64,000 nt of DNA from Oscheius sp. JU75 (GCA_037178855.1 JASJZC010000001.1:1550001-1614000), one strand, 5' to 3'. Shown: positions 21,000-32,779, counted from the first letter of the stretch. Translations and numbers: made by a program. Notes: a model not told the origin generated them from the letters alone.

Positions 21000-21515
21000 A
21001 ATTTGATGCATTTTAAACGAACATATTAATTATAAAATGCTTTAGAGGTTCGGCAAATCGTTGCGATCACTTTTTCCATCAATTTCGGCTTCAAGAAACA
21101 AAAAAAATAGGGAAAACACTGCACAAGGGGGTCGGGAAAAAAAACGATCGCGCCTTCGGTTTTATTTCAGAGACAACAACGTAACGGCCAAATCGTGACA
21201 GGACCCTGCTTGCTAGTCCTTTAAATTCGCCAAATCTGGCGCCAATTTGAAAAAAGTCGTTATGTAAATTTTTGGAATTTTAAGCCTGTTACTCAACTTT
21301 TTCTTCATCGTTTTCCTGCCACTTTATAGCCAAAATCTCTATAAATTGATGGATAATAGATATAGGAACAAATTGATACGAAAAGTCTAGGATTGGCCTT
21401 GGCGCAAGCAGTCCTTTAGCTGTTTGCTGGCAACTCCGCCCGGTTGTCAATATTGCCTCCTTCTTTGGGCCTTCTCTTCGTTTTTCTCCTATTCAAAGCT
21501 CACTTTCAGTACAGG
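21000..21515. other. Intergenic space between divergent RPS3A and ARFRP1
   Basis: No gene or clear repeat was recognised. A shared upstream region for both genes is possible, but no TATA-like or initiator element stands out. Confidence 0.4.
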
Positions 21516-21523
21516 CTAATGTT

Positions 21524-22994
21524 ATGTACACGCTGTCGGCGGGCCTGTGGGAAAAATTTTTCAAGAAGAAAGACTACTTCGTCGTGATAGTCGGCCTCAA
21601 TAATGCAGGAAAAACGGTATTTCCTCCCCCCATTTCCCCATTGATTCACCCCCAATTTTAGACGTTCTTAGAACAAACAAAATCACGATTCATAAAGGAC
21701 CACGGCATGTTGAATCCGGCCAAAATTACCAGTACTGTCGGTCTAAACGGTTAGTTTTTCCCGTATTCCTCCTCCAAAAAGACCATCTTCAGTGGGAAAG
21801 GTAGAACTAAACAATACGTGCCTAAATTTCTGGGATCTCGGCGGCCAGGAGGATCTACGCTCCCTCTGGGCAACCTATTTCGACGAGGCCAATGCTCTGA
21901 TTTTTGTCGTCGACGCCACACGGCCCGATCTCTTTCCCACAGTGGCCGAAGTCTTCAGTACGTTTTCAGAATTTGTCTAAAGAGTAAGTTTGCAGAGAAT
22001 GTGATGTCAAACGAATTCATCAGCCGTCTTCCAGTCCTCGTAGCCGTTAATAAAAGCGAACTGGAAGGAGCCGCAGCAGCTGCCGAGGTAAGAATTTGGT
22101 CTTTTTTGTTAGTGGCAAAACATCTTTCGATCCTTGTAGCATAAAATGCTCTCTAGCCACTATCTAGATCAAAATATCGGCACTGTCAACCTCATCCCTT
22201 TACAATGCATCGTGCGGGGTTTGCCCTTTGTCAAAGTATCTGTATCAACCTGTCTCAGCCCCTGATTTCTCCTATTATTGTCCTTTGACATCTCTGCCAT
22301 GCTGTCTCACCTTGGTCTAGGACTCGAAATCTAGGACGGACTAAAAAAGCGTCTAACGTGTCAGCCAAATAATAACAAAGTTTTTTGTAGTTTGCGAGCT
22401 GAATATGCTCCGCCGGCTACTTTGCTTACCACTGTCACTGCGTACTTGACTTTGCCAATTACGCTCCAGTGAAACTGACTACTAATCTATCTCACTTGTT
22501 CTTTCTCCTATCCAATCTTCCTATGCCTATCTAGTGATCAAGTAAAGTGATCACTGCCACGGCATGGATTGGTACAAACAGGGGCGCGCAGACCATGAAA
22601 AATCTACAGGGAGGCCCCTTTTGTACAGCATTAAAATCTGCAATAATAAAAAGGGGAACCCTTTAGAGTGATAAAGAGGATCGCGCAATAGTTTTCGATG
22701 GCAGGGAATCCAGTTGACCTCATGTTTTACTTTCCTGTTAAACTAACGAATTCATTTGCTCTGAAGCGACAAATTTATGCCAAGTTCTATTCCAACTATC
22801 CGCTGTCAAAAAACCAGAAGTTTTTCATGGAAATTATTGAACTCCCGCCATTTCAGGTCCGAACATTTCTTCACGACGACAACCACACCGGCGATCTGGC
22901 CGTCGTCCCCGTCAGCGCTCTCGAGGGAACCAACATCGATCGCTGTGTCCGCTGGATCGTCCGTACGCTGGCCAGTCAGCCCCTGTACCTTTAG
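21524..22994 (+). CDS. ARFRP1: ARFRP1, Arf-like GTPase of the trans-Golgi
   Basis: Five exons (21524-21616, 21662-21749, 21793-21957, 21996-22087, 22857-22994) encode 191 residues; human is 201. It starts MYTL without the myristoylated Gly2 of Arfs, as ARFRP1 does. The P loop is GLNNAGKT (residues 24-31), switch I contains KITSTVGLN, switch II is FWDLGGQEDLRSLW, and VSALEG is the G5 loop. The base-recognition motif reads VNKSE instead of NKxD, an unusual Asp-to-Glu change. ARFRP1 recruits ARL1 and golgins at the trans-Golgi. An acceptor (tttcag) and a second one (tacag) lie just upstream of the start. The last intron is 769 bp and contains a repeat. AATAAA (23108-23113) lies about 20 bp from the stop of the opposing DOMON gene. 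Confidence 0.93.
22545..22720 (+). repeat. Dispersed ~200-bp repeat (GCCACGGCATGGAT family), copy 2
   Basis: See 13735-13950. Both copies run from 'gccacggcatggat' to 'aatccagttgacc'-type ends with 'cgcgca' boxes. It lies in ARFRP1 intron 4. Confidence 0.5.
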
Positions 22995-23132
22995 CTGTAC
23001 CATACTTTTTTTGAGTACTCCTTTTGTCTCGATATTTGTCTATATCTCATCCTCCTTATTGTGCACAAAAACGGGTCGGTTGTGATCATTTTTACCGTTG
23101 TAAAGTAAATAAAGCATAATTTTTCCACTTTT

Positions 23133-24407
23133 CTAGCTCGGTTGGCCCGGATACAGCCCATCAAAACGCTGACTCTGGCGGTTATTGTAGACGGCAGCTA
23201 TAGGGATCGGATCCGTAGCCACGTCCCGCTGCAGAAAACCCGCTGTGGCTGTGCATTGCTGCGGACAGACCTGAAATGTCTAGATTTCAAATGCTGTGGC
23301 TTCCCGCTGAAAACGTAAAAATCCGACGAAAGCACGAAAATAAACATTTCGCAGGTTTTTCCTTGTTGACGTCTCCTATTTTTGTCATTTTTGTTACCAT
23401 TTGCTATGCTTCTTTGATGGTAGACGAATGTGAAAACTTAGTTCGAAAGCAGAAAATGAGCGAAACGATTTTCTCGTACGTAATTACGTACGGGGAGGGC
23501 TACCGTACTCAAATAATAGAATAAGAGTAGCTTTCACCTGAATTTGGACGGGAAGGCTGAAGTGTTTGCCGACAGATCCGTCAGCATTGACTGCTCCACT
23601 GCTTGGGAACTAAAATAGCTGTAAATGTCCCAAAAAAAGGCAAGAACTTTTATCAGGAACCCGGAAAATATCATAAAATTAGCAAGACTGAGACATGTTA
23701 ATGTTTTCTGCATCTTCTCGGGCAGATCTCCTCACTCTGATAGCCGCGATGATGATAGCCAACCTCTCCATCCTCGATTCTGCCGCCGGAAACGAACTGG
23801 AAAATAGAAGGGAACATGCGAGGGAGAGTGGGTACAACAATTTGGAGAAAGACTCACGTTCCAGGTCATACACTGTCCAAGATTAAGATTTCTGGGTCCG
23901 CTGGCTCCGAGAGGGCGAGAGAATCGAGCGACCAGGGTGTTGCCTGAAAGAGAGACCTAGTGTCAGTGACAGTGTAGAGGGACAGTGGCAGCGGAGAGAG
24001 ACAGTTACAGTGTGACAGAGACGACGACAGCAACTGTGATTGACAGTGACTCACTATTGTACTGAATAAGTTCAGCATTGACAGACGGGGACTGATCCAA
24101 GATGGGAGGAGCGTAGTCGGTAGTATATCCAGTGACCATCGTCGGCCTATTGTTCTTGACCATGAAGAGGACGACATCTTGGTCTCTCTATATTCAGTCT
24201 AATGAACTAACAACTCTGGGAACCAACCATACTGGACCCGAAACCAATCCCCGTCCACTGGTTGTTTCCAATGTTCTTGTTTGTGAGCTCAATGATTATC
24301 TCCCCATTGGCTACCTGCCATTTAGCGGAGATGTCTCCGTTGTTGAAGGAGCACTGCTGGGCAGTGGATAGGACAAGGAAAGAGGAGAGAAGAAGGTACT
24401 GCAGCAT
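23133..24407 (-). CDS. Secreted DOMON-domain protein
   Basis: Six exons (24228-24407, 24055-24187, 23858-23943, 23764-23796, 23538-23609, 23133-23270) give about 213 residues. A signal peptide (MLQYLLLSSFLVLSTAQQ) is followed by a DOMON-type beta domain: WQVANGEIIIELTNKN, TGIGFGSSM, then RDQDVVLFMV and a VARFSRPLGA strand. The C-terminal part has GKHFSLPVQIQVCPQQC and a Cys-poor tail. DOMON domains bind haem or sugars; stand-alone secreted versions are common in invertebrates, mostly of unknown function. The acceptor 'tctttttag' abuts the ATG. The donor at 23764 (GTTGGC) is the weakest call; the exon may end elsewhere. Introns contain GACA-rich tracts. Confidence 0.7.
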
Positions 24408-25250
24408 CTAAAAAGAGATAGGATAGAGGAAGAGTGAGACAGAGAGACAAGTATACAAAGGAGATAGAGAGACTAGAGAGACAGAAAGAACTTTCTTTTC
24501 TGAACTCCCACTGTTCCCAACAACTGGTTCCAGATCTGTGCTTACTGTGCAAACTTTTTGGCGCGAACTTTGATGGCTCAACAAGACATGAACTGTGCTT
24601 CGTTTCTGTTTCTAACCAGCAGCAAGATACCAGTAAATGGGTCCAAAAATAGAGAAAACATCACAGATGATAATAGAGCGATCTGGGTCTACTATTAGTT
24701 GAAAGAAAGAAAGATTAAATACTCGTTCCTCGCTCGGGGGTGGTGGGTCAACAGAGGATGTGTCATCGGTTGGCGGCAGGTAGCTTGGAGAGAGTTACTC
24801 GGTTTCTAATGATGGGGGGAGACAGAGGGATAGAGAGGCAGGAACAGAGAGACATTAAGACCGAGAGACATGGAGACGGGGAATCAGGCAGTTTGAGAAA
24901 AACAGACATGAAGAGAGAGGAAAAGAGTGTCAGGAAGATAGAAAGACAGAGAGTTCTTCTCTTAACTGTGGAATCACGGCCTTGTCTCTCTGACAGTGAT
25001 TTATGAATGGAAATGTTGCGTTTTTGGGCGCCGACACGCGGAAAAAGCAGATATTCTCTCAAAAAACTAGGATACGAGACAGAGACAGCAACCCGGGGCA
25101 TTGAAAAATAGAACTGGAAAGAGTTTGTCACTTGGCAGAGAAGTTGAAAGTGATATCGTTTGTGGTGGTGGAAAGAGAAAGGGCGAGAGAGATCTTCGAT
25201 GAAAAGTCGGCGCCAGTCTCTCTCTCCCTAGACGGATCGACACTTTTTCA
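24408..25250. repeat. GAGACA-rich degenerate simple sequence
   Basis: Blocks such as 24430-24490 and 24815-24955 are rows of gagaca/gagaga hexamers with substitutions on the plus strand. No gene is seen. Similar tracts occur in many introns and spacers of the window. Confidence 0.6.
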
Positions 25251-26651
25251 ATGGCAACAGCCAGCGCTAAAGAGAAGAAGAAGAACGCGCCCCTGCACAG
25301 CTTGATATACAACCGACACACGGGTGCGTCAACTCAAAAAGCCGTCGGGACACAATGGAGACCTTTCTCGACTGCGTGAAAAACCGGGTCAAAGCATGGA
25401 GAACTATTCAACCTTTTGTACGTCAGTCGGCTGTGAAGGAGAGGATGAACATTGGTTCTTCTGTTACTGTTGGGATTTTTCCTCATCCAAACACCCGCCT
25501 TACCGGGAGTCATAGCGGGGTTTGAACTAGAAAACCTTCAATTAACGCTGGCGCCTCCTGCCACTGCGCCAACTCGTTTCCTTACACTAACACTATTTAT
25601 TAGGCAAAAATAAAGATAACCAATAAGGGTTGAGGGGAAAAATAAACTTGATGAAATTCTTCATTTTGTCGTCGTGGACTCGCATTCGAAGTGGCCTGAA
25701 ATATTTACGATGAAAAACATAACATCAAATCTTAGTTTCGATGCTTGAAGAAGTGTTCTCCCGTTTTCGTTATCAGTCTCGGATAATGGCACGCAATTTG
25801 TTTTGACTGATTAGCAACAAATGTGCGCAAAATACGGTATTCGCCATAGCCGCTTCGCAACTTGCCATCCTCAATCCAATGGACAAGCTGAAAGGTTTGC
25901 AGATATTCTAAAGAGAAGGAAAGGTAAAAGGGGAGTTAGGTCACGACAATCAACTTCAAACTTTGTTGTTTTCCTACCGTTCAACTCCTTCTGCTATTCT
26001 AAACGGAAAATCTCCTGCTGAGCCAGCTGGAACTCCACCCTTCTATTTGCTGAACCCCTGGCAAACATCCGATTTCTGAAGGAAATACCTCTAGTTACGA
26101 AGTTCTTTTGGGTAGCAGTTTACTAAAGAACTTGCCCCGTTTTCATCTCGACTACCAAGAAAATCTCTTCGTTTTCAGTGACCACGACGAGAGGAGGCAT
26201 CTGTTGCTTGTGCCCGATCTGGATGGTGTATATCTTCTATTCACTGCTCTCATATCACCATCACCCGACATTTGTTTGGATTTTCACATACATTCACTTA
26301 CTCTCTGATCTGATAGAAACTAGCCAGGAACAGTACATATGTTCTGTCCCTTTTGACTAGTCTTCTTACGACGGGGATCCAGACTCAAACCTCGACCGCT
26401 GCTTTTTGTAATCTCTATGTGGATATAAGCAGTCTGGCCCCAAGAGACTTTGTAATTCTAGGTTTTTATTATCCGGTTGATAACTTAATTATTGTCAATA
26501 CGGCCAATACCGAGAAATACGGAGAAGCGCTGGCAAACTCGCCGAATTTGAAGGTATCCAAATCTTTTTTTAGAAACAGTTTGCTCAGGTGATTCCTGGC
26601 CGCAAATCAAAGGAAGAAAGAAAAAAAATAACATTCTTGGCAGCATTATGA
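25251..26651 (+). CDS. Candidate small basic protein split by a transposon-bearing intron
   Basis: Three phase-matched exons (25251-25323, 26462-26553, 26589-26651) would encode 75 residues. Exon 1 begins MATASAKEKKKNAPLHS and ends ..YNRHTG; exon 2 reads FYYPVDNLIIVNTAN.. to ..ANSPNLK; exon 3 is Lys-rich (VIPGRKSKEERKK) and ends at TGA. Donors GTGCGT and GTATCC and acceptors ttctag and tgctcag are acceptable. The 1.1-kb first intron contains a tRNA-like fragment and a Ty3/gypsy integrase remnant. I recognise no family. The model is supported only by phase and splice sites; exon 1 alone would remain plausible if the rest is wrong. Confidence 0.35.
25485..25580 (-). repeat. tRNA-like fragment, different head from the main SINE
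   Basis: Read on the minus strand: A box 'gttggcgcagtggcaggagg' and, about 35 bases later, B box 'agttcaaaccccgc'. No matching acceptor stem was found, so a SINE head or tRNA pseudogene is more likely than a tRNA gene. Confidence 0.5.
25650..26090 (+). mobile_element. Decayed Ty3/gypsy integrase remnant
   Basis: Short open pieces in shifting frames resemble a gypsy integrase core: a VVDSHSKWPE-like block near 25672, SDNGTQFV near 25780, HPQSNGQAERF near 25865, and a YRSTPSAILNGKSPAE block near 25975. Stops and frameshifts separate them. No LTRs were identified. This is an old, inactive copy. Confidence 0.7.
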
Positions 26652-27174
26652 GGTCGTCAAAGAAGAAAAATGGAGGAAAAGATGACTACACGCCTGATCT
26701 TGAGGATATCGACAAGGTGGCCGACCTACTTCACTATTTTCAATGAAGCCACTGCCCTTTTTCCTGGCAGCCATTTAAGATAGTTTAACCGAACTCGAGA
26801 ATTGGTCGGACAAAGGTCTTGAAAAACCTTGGTCCAGGTAGCAGTATTCCTGGTTTTAATGGACTTGAATAAGTTGAATAAGGTGACACTTTTGAAATTG
26901 AATCCAAAGAGCAGCCCGGCATGGGAATTCGAATAAAGTGCGAGAAGGATGAGGAGACTGGCGACATATTGACGCAAGAATCAAGAAGAACAACGTCACT
27001 GCTCAGAGGGGGTTCTTATCTTTCAAAGGAGCCCTCTGAGCAATGAGGGGCTGAACTTTTTATCTTTCAAAGAAATATTGCTATCGCCCCTAGAGCAACT
27101 CAATAACAGTCAGATACTTATCTCATAGTTTATAAGAAAGAGCTTTCTACGAGTTCATTCCAACCTCTCCACCG

Positions 27175-27300
27175 ACTTTGCAGTGGAAATCATGGTTTTC
27201 AAATTATTCTCGCGTCTCTGTCTGTCTGAAGCCACTATTGCAATTAGCGTGCACTATTTTGTGCGCACAATAATTGTTGGCAAGTCTTATTGGCAAAGAC
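27175..27300 (+). repeat. Double-hairpin repeat family, copy
   Basis: Contains 'cgcgtctctgtctgtctgaa', then a stem-loop (27240-27282) with arms caattagcgtgc and gcgcacaataattg around tattttgt, then ttggcaagtc. Confidence 0.65.
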
Positions 27301-27829
27301 GGTGGAGGGGAATGGATGAACAGGTAGAAAAAAGCTCTCCCTTAGAAACTATGAAAGAAAAAGGGGTTCAATAGCTAAGAGGTTGCGTTCAAGGAATACG
27401 AAGTGGGTTTCGAAAGTCGGTTCAAAGGATAAGGAAAGCTGTTGAATTTATATTGTGTTCCACTTCTCTGTTGGTTTCTCTTACGTGTCTTCTTTACCCT
27501 GCAATATGTTCTTCTTGAAGACAGTCGTCATGGAGCCTTGTCTCTCTGCCAGATATTTTTGGTCATGAAAAATTTAAAGTACAATCTTTTAGCACTGAGG
27601 AGATGCCGCCTTCGGAAACATTTATGAGGCTGTCTCACAGCGTTTGTGGCCTTCCCGTAAAAAGTATCGTGGTTCCTTTCCGAGAGGAAAACATGAATCG
27701 GTGCGGAATAACTGACAGCTGGTGATTATCGGTAAGAAGCACCTTCTTAGGAAGATTAAGGCAAACAGAGCGACGATAAGGGTAGAAAATATGACACAAC
27801 TTGAGATAGCGGTACTAGGAGAGTTTTAA

Positions 27830-28040
27830 ACAGATCTCATCTATCCTACCTTTACAATTTGCAAGAGGTGTCTGCGACACAAGTTAATCCTAATCTGGGA
27901 TAAAACCTGCCAATGTTTGTGGACTTTTCTGTCAACTATTATCATTAGAGTTGACAAGATAAGTCAGGACAGTTCAAGTTACAAAATTAGCACTGACAGT
28001 GTGAATCGCTCCGCCAGGAGCGTAAGCGACTGTCTGTCTT
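27830..28040 (+). repeat. Dispersed repeat (TAGAGTTGACAAG...GCACTGACAGTGTG family)
   Basis: Order of blocks: 'cctttacaatttgcaagagg', 'tctgcgacacaag', 'tagagttgacaagataag', 'gcactgacagtgtgaatcgc'. Reverse copies are at 28600-28690 and 48920-49110, with parts at 32480-32560 and 36165-36285. Confidence 0.55.
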
Positions 28041-28319
28041 TTTGTCTGTCTTTTTCAACTGTTTGACTTGTTTGATTTTGTGGTTTCGTTATCAGTTCAT
28101 ATTGGCTTCGTCCTTCGAAATCGGTTCGTTTAGCGTGCAACAGGTAAATTTTACTTTGTAATCGAAACATTCCGAGCTTGAATCCTCTCTCCTCCCCAAC
28201 ACCTTTGTCTTTCTTTCAGACAGCGTAATGTTCTCTAGACATTTGCAGCTCAAAAAGACAGACAGGGTGTGACCTTTCGACTGTATGACTTGTAAGTCAA
28301 GTTAATGCAAGAGGAAATT

Positions 28320-28470
28320 TTTTTGTTTCATGTCTATTTCAAATTGTTCTCGCGTCTCTGTCTGTCTGAAGCCACTACTGCAATTAATGTGCACTATTTT
28401 GTGTGCACAATAATTGTTGGCAAGTCGAGCCAGTTTTGGGATAGCCTCCATCTGAGCAACGGCGCTGTTC
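28320..28470 (+). repeat. Double-hairpin repeat family, copy
   Basis: Same head 'cgcgtctctgtctgtctgaa' and stem-loop around tattttgt, then 'gttggcaagtcgagcc'. Confidence 0.65.
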
Positions 28471-28599
28471 TTCTTGACGGCAGCGCCATCTGTGACGAAA
28501 GATTGTCAGGTAAATAAGGGTACTAAGACATACACATACATAGCCAATAAGGATGAAAAGTCATGCGGTAAAATCTTAGAAATCACTTCTTTTTCCCTC

Positions 28600-28690
28600 A
28601 TACTCAGACTTATACTGTCAGTGCTAATTTCGTAACTCGAACTGTCCTGACTTATCTTGTTAACTCTAGGATAATACTTGGGTACGTAGG
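28600..28690 (-). repeat. Dispersed repeat, reverse copy of 27830-28040
   Basis: 'actgtcagtgctaatttcgt' followed by 'gaactgtcctgacttatctt' and 'gataatacttgg' is the reverse complement of blocks at 27930-28010. Confidence 0.55.
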
Positions 28691-29224
28691 TAAAATGAGG
28701 ATGAGTATTGCGAATATCACTCAATTTTTCTATGTATTTTTTGTTTATCATTTTGTTGCCATTCGCTATGTTTGAAAATAACCGTAAAAAGGTTAGAAAA
28801 TTGGTGAAAAGAACAAGTATGATCGTTTCCTTACCTTACTCTAACCCATAAAAGTGATTTAATGACACTAAGCTAAGCACATAAAAGTGTTATCAATTAA
28901 ACACAGAGATAACGTGACCGGTATTTGGGAATAGTGTTGAGTCAAGCTAGACTGAAATTTCTTTGTACAGACTCTCTTACCTTTTGAATCCGCTTCCCCT
29001 CGTCTCAATTCTCTTCCACATTCGAACCTTTGAACGCACTTACCTTTCTTCTATCCCTCTTACTATTTCTCAATGCGCTGCCAACAAACACAACCTTTCG
29101 CTCTCTAAACATTTTTATTAGCTCGTATTCCGTTCTCTGGTTCTACATGGGTGCCACTTTTCTTCCATAGTTTATTAGGGAAAGCTTTCTTCTAGCTGTT
29201 CATCCGCCCCCTCTACCAACTTTG

Positions 29225-29345
29225 CAGTGGAAAGCACGGCTTTGTTTTTAAAACTTTGTCGCACAGTCCTACTCCTACCATTTTGAATTAATCTCATCTA
29301 TCCATTTAAAATTATGCTCGCGTCTCTGTCTGTCTGAAGCCAAAT
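29225..29345 (+). repeat. Double-hairpin repeat family, copy without its stem-loop core
   Basis: Keeps the upstream block (tttgcagtggaaagcacggc) and the head 'cgcgtctctgtctgtctgaa', but jumps from gaagcc straight to aaatcgagtcagttt, so the hairpin is missing. Confidence 0.6.
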
Positions 29346-29414
29346 CGAGTCAGTTTGCAGACTAGCGTCTGCGGGAGACAGTTGATTCTTTTATGGTACC
29401 TCGGCTGAAACAGC

Positions 29415-29720
29415 ATCTACCTAGTACAAGCCCCAACGGGGCATCAGCCAAACTTGTATTTCAATTTGTTCTCGCGTCTCTGTCTGTCTGAAGCCATTAC
29501 TGCAATTAGTGTGCACTACTTTGTGCGCACAATAATTGTTGGCAAGTCGAGTCAGTTTGGGAATAGGTTCTTTGGAAGAACGTTGTCCGTGTATCGGTAG
29601 CTCGACTGGAGGGAAACTTGCGGGCGAGTTGCATTTAGAGGAAGGGAGACAGGCTGACAGAAGGGAATAGAAACCGGGCAAATTTTAAAGGAATCAGAGG
29701 TTATAACTGTCATTGAGTTT
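29415..29720 (+). repeat. Double-hairpin repeat family, copy
   Basis: A weak second hairpin (29425-29460, gccccaacggggc), then head, stem-loop (29500-29540) and body ending in 'gaatagaaaccgggcaaa'. Confidence 0.65.
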
Positions 29721-30934
29721 CTCTAGGGGCGATAACAATACTAGGATAGGAAGTTGGGTCAAGGTATGGGAAGATTCAAGAGATAGGAAATGGGTTCAAA
29801 GCGTGAGAAGAGGATTCAAAAGGTAAAAAGTGGCATCAAAGAGTGGAAGTGGGCTCAAAAGATAGGAACAGGGTTAAAAAAGTGGGAAATTGGTTAAAAG
29901 GACTGAAAGTGGGAGCGAGCTCTAATGATGGAATAGAAGAGACCAAAGTTAAACCACACTCGGTTGTTGTACAGAGTCCCGCTGCCGCCAATGGTGCGCT
30001 ATGAATAGACAAACATGCGTGTACAAAGGCCAGGAGTCCAGTGCCAGAGGCAGAGGAATGAAAGTCATTAACCAACTCAGGGCAACGCTCAACCCGATCT
30101 CAGTGCCATTTTAGCTAAAAATGAAGTGACACTTCACCTAAACACCCTGCTCAAGGAAGAGAATTAGGTGGGGAAGAGTTGGGACAGGGAAGGTTTCACT
30201 TATAGCTTCTTTTTCAATCCAACAGACTAGCTAGTGACCCAAAATGCGTGGAGACGTGCTGAATAATTGTAGAACGACCTGAGCGAATAAGAGAACCTAA
30301 ATCGTTATCCTCTAAAAGTCGACTTACCTTGAACGCGAAAGTGTTTAAATGCTTGGAATTAGCTCTAACTAAGGATAGTTTGGGATGAATTTTGAACTGA
30401 ACAGTTCTGCCATTGGAAGGACGAAAAATGAATAGATCGCCTAGACTAGTGTAACCGTTACCTCTAATTACCTTTTTGACAAAAAGAACATCTGCAATTT
30501 TTTTAAATTTTCTAACCACAAATTCCTAGAGATCTCTTTGTATTTTCTCTATACTTTCAGAGTTCCTCTTTAAGTTTGGAAAGGAAGAGTCTAAAAATTA
30601 TATACATAGTGATATTAGCCGTTTTGATCATGTGTTAATACTGTGGTCTGAATGAGAGCGTACTATCATACCTTATACCCAAATCTCTGGCTATGTTACG
30701 CGTATCAATCAGGTAACCCTTCACATGGTAAAACATGTTAGGATTTCTAGCTAGTCTGTTGGATTGAAAAAGAAGTGGACTATAACAGACTATAAGTCAT
30801 ACCTTCTATGCTCCAACTCTTCTCTCTTCTGATAAAAAAAAAGACTGATAAAATAAAGCGAAAGGCTATGCTCACTGAACCCACTTCCCACTTTTAGAGA
30901 CTACTACTTTTTCACTCTTTAAACCATTTTCCAT

Positions 30935-31440
30935 TTCATTGAGACTTTGCAGTGGAAAACATGGTTTTGTTTTCAAAACTTTGTCGTACAGTCCTACTCT
31001 TACCATTTTGAACTAATTTCATCTATCTATTTTAAATTGTCCTCGCGTCTCTGTCTGTCTGTCTGTCTGAAGCCAATATTACCAATTAGTGTGCACTATT
31101 TTGTGCGCACACTAATTGTTTGCAAGTCAAGCCAAATCGAGTCAGTTTGGGAGATGGCTTCGTTGAGAGAATGTTGCTCCTGTCACGGTACCTCGATTGA
31201 AGGAAATGCGGGCAGGTTGAAGTGGGAGGAAAGTGTCGCGACAGTTGGACAGAAGGAGTAGAAATCGAGCAGTTTTGGAAGAATCAAATTATTACTGGCA
31301 TTAAACCCCAAGAAGCAATAGCATTACTTGGACAGGGAGTTAGGTTGAGGAATGGGAGATGGGTTCAAAGAGTGAAAGGGAAGTGGGTTTGAGGGATAGA
31401 AAATGGGGTCAAAGAGTGGAAAGTGAGTTTCACTTATTAG
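30935..31440 (+). repeat. Double-hairpin repeat family, long copy
   Basis: Upstream block, four-fold tctg head (31047-31070), stem-loop (31078-31122), body with 'ctgtcacggtacctcgattg', then a tail of imperfect units like 'gtgggtttgagggatag'. Confidence 0.65.
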
Positions 31441-31940
31441 AAATGACATCAGCAATCGTTTTTGCTGGGGAAAGGGCAAGGTAGATATGCCTCAAGGGGC
31501 CCAACAAGTTAGGCTACCGCCCCGAAGGGGCGGCAGCCTAGCTTGTCTATTTTAAATTGTCCTCGCGTCTCTGTCTGTCTGTCTGAAGCCAATATTGCCA
31601 ATTAGTGTGCACTATTTTGTGCGCACACTAATTGTTGGCAAGTCAAGTCAGTTCGGGAGATACCTTCTTTGGGAGAACGTTGCTTCTGTCATGGTAGCTC
31701 GACTGGCGCGGAAAATACGAACAGGACGAAGTGAGAGAGAAGGACCAGTACAGGCTGGCAGAAGGGAATAGAAACCGGGCAAAATTCAAAGGTATCAGAG
31801 GATATAACTGTTATTGAGCTCCCCAGGCAATACTTGGACAGGGAGTTGGGTCGAGAAATAGGAAAAATGGGTTCAAAGAGTGAAAGGGAAGTGGGGTCAA
31901 AGAGTGAGAAGTGGGTTTCACTGATTAGAAATGGTCATTA
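31440..31940 (+). repeat. Double-hairpin repeat family, long copy with GC-rich hairpin
   Basis: Begins with a GC-rich hairpin (31504-31546): arms acaagttaggctaccgcccc and ggggcggcagcctagcttgt around GAAG. Then head, stem-loop (31594-31638) and body. Confidence 0.7.
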
Positions 31941-32225
31941 GCAATCGTTTTTGCTGGGGAAAGGAAAAGGTAGATATGCCTCAAGGTGCGCAACAAGTTA
32001 GGCTACCGCCCCGAAGGGGCGGCGGCCTAACTTGTCTAGTTTAAAATGTCCTCGCGTCTCTGTCTGTCTGTCTGAAGCCAATATTGCCGATTAGTGTGCG
32101 CTATTTTGTGCGCACGCTAATTGTTGGCAAGTCAAGCCAAATCGAGTCAGTTTGCAGACTAGCGTCTGCGGGAGACAGTTGATTCTCTCATGGTATCTCG
32201 GCTGAAACAGCATCTACCTGGCACA
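31940..32225 (+). repeat. Double-hairpin repeat family, copy with GC-rich hairpin
   Basis: GC-rich hairpin at 31993-32035 (loop GAAG) and A/T-rich-loop hairpin at 32084-32128, with arms gattagtgtgcgc and gcgcacgctaatt. Confidence 0.7.
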
Positions 32226-32460
32226 AGCCCCAACAGGACATCAGCCAAACTTGTATTTCAATTTGTTCTCGCGTCTCTGTCTGTCTGAAGCCATTACTGC
32301 AATTAGTGTGCACTACTTTGTGCACACAATAATGGTTGGTAAGTCGAGTCAGTTTGGGGATAGCCTCTCTCTGAGTAATGGCGCTGTTCTACTTGATTTC
32401 GTCGGACGAGCGGTGCCATCTGTGACAAAAGATTCTTATGGCCCATGTCAGATAGATAAG
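32225..32460 (+). repeat. Double-hairpin repeat family, copy
   Basis: Head at 32265-32290 and a stem-loop with a weakened right arm (gcacacaataatgg); the body matches 28430-28500 (ggcgctgttct, gccatctgtgac). Confidence 0.6.
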
Positions 32461-32779
32461 GGCACTGCTAAGACACACACGTACATGTCAAATGTCATCT
32501 CAGATTAGAGTTATGTCGCAGACAGACGCCTCTTGCAAATTGTAAAGGTAGAATATGGGTTATGATTATAAGATCACTGTATTGGCTCGCTGCGAATCGG
32601 GACATTTCCCCCACCCCGCAAGAGTCTCTCTGATCTGAACGAAAGGCCTGGAATAGAATTTGCTTGCACTCACAGCGACCTCACATTCCCTGGGTCAATT
32701 GTGAACCACAATTTGGGCATATGCTCTTAAACAGAAAACAATACGTACTAATAGGTCTTATTCCAGAAATAAGAGGGAT

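Noticed and set aside
26726..26977. Minus-strand frame resembling a signal peptide
   Set aside because: The hydrophobic start begins at TTG, not ATG, and there is no acceptor or downstream exon support.
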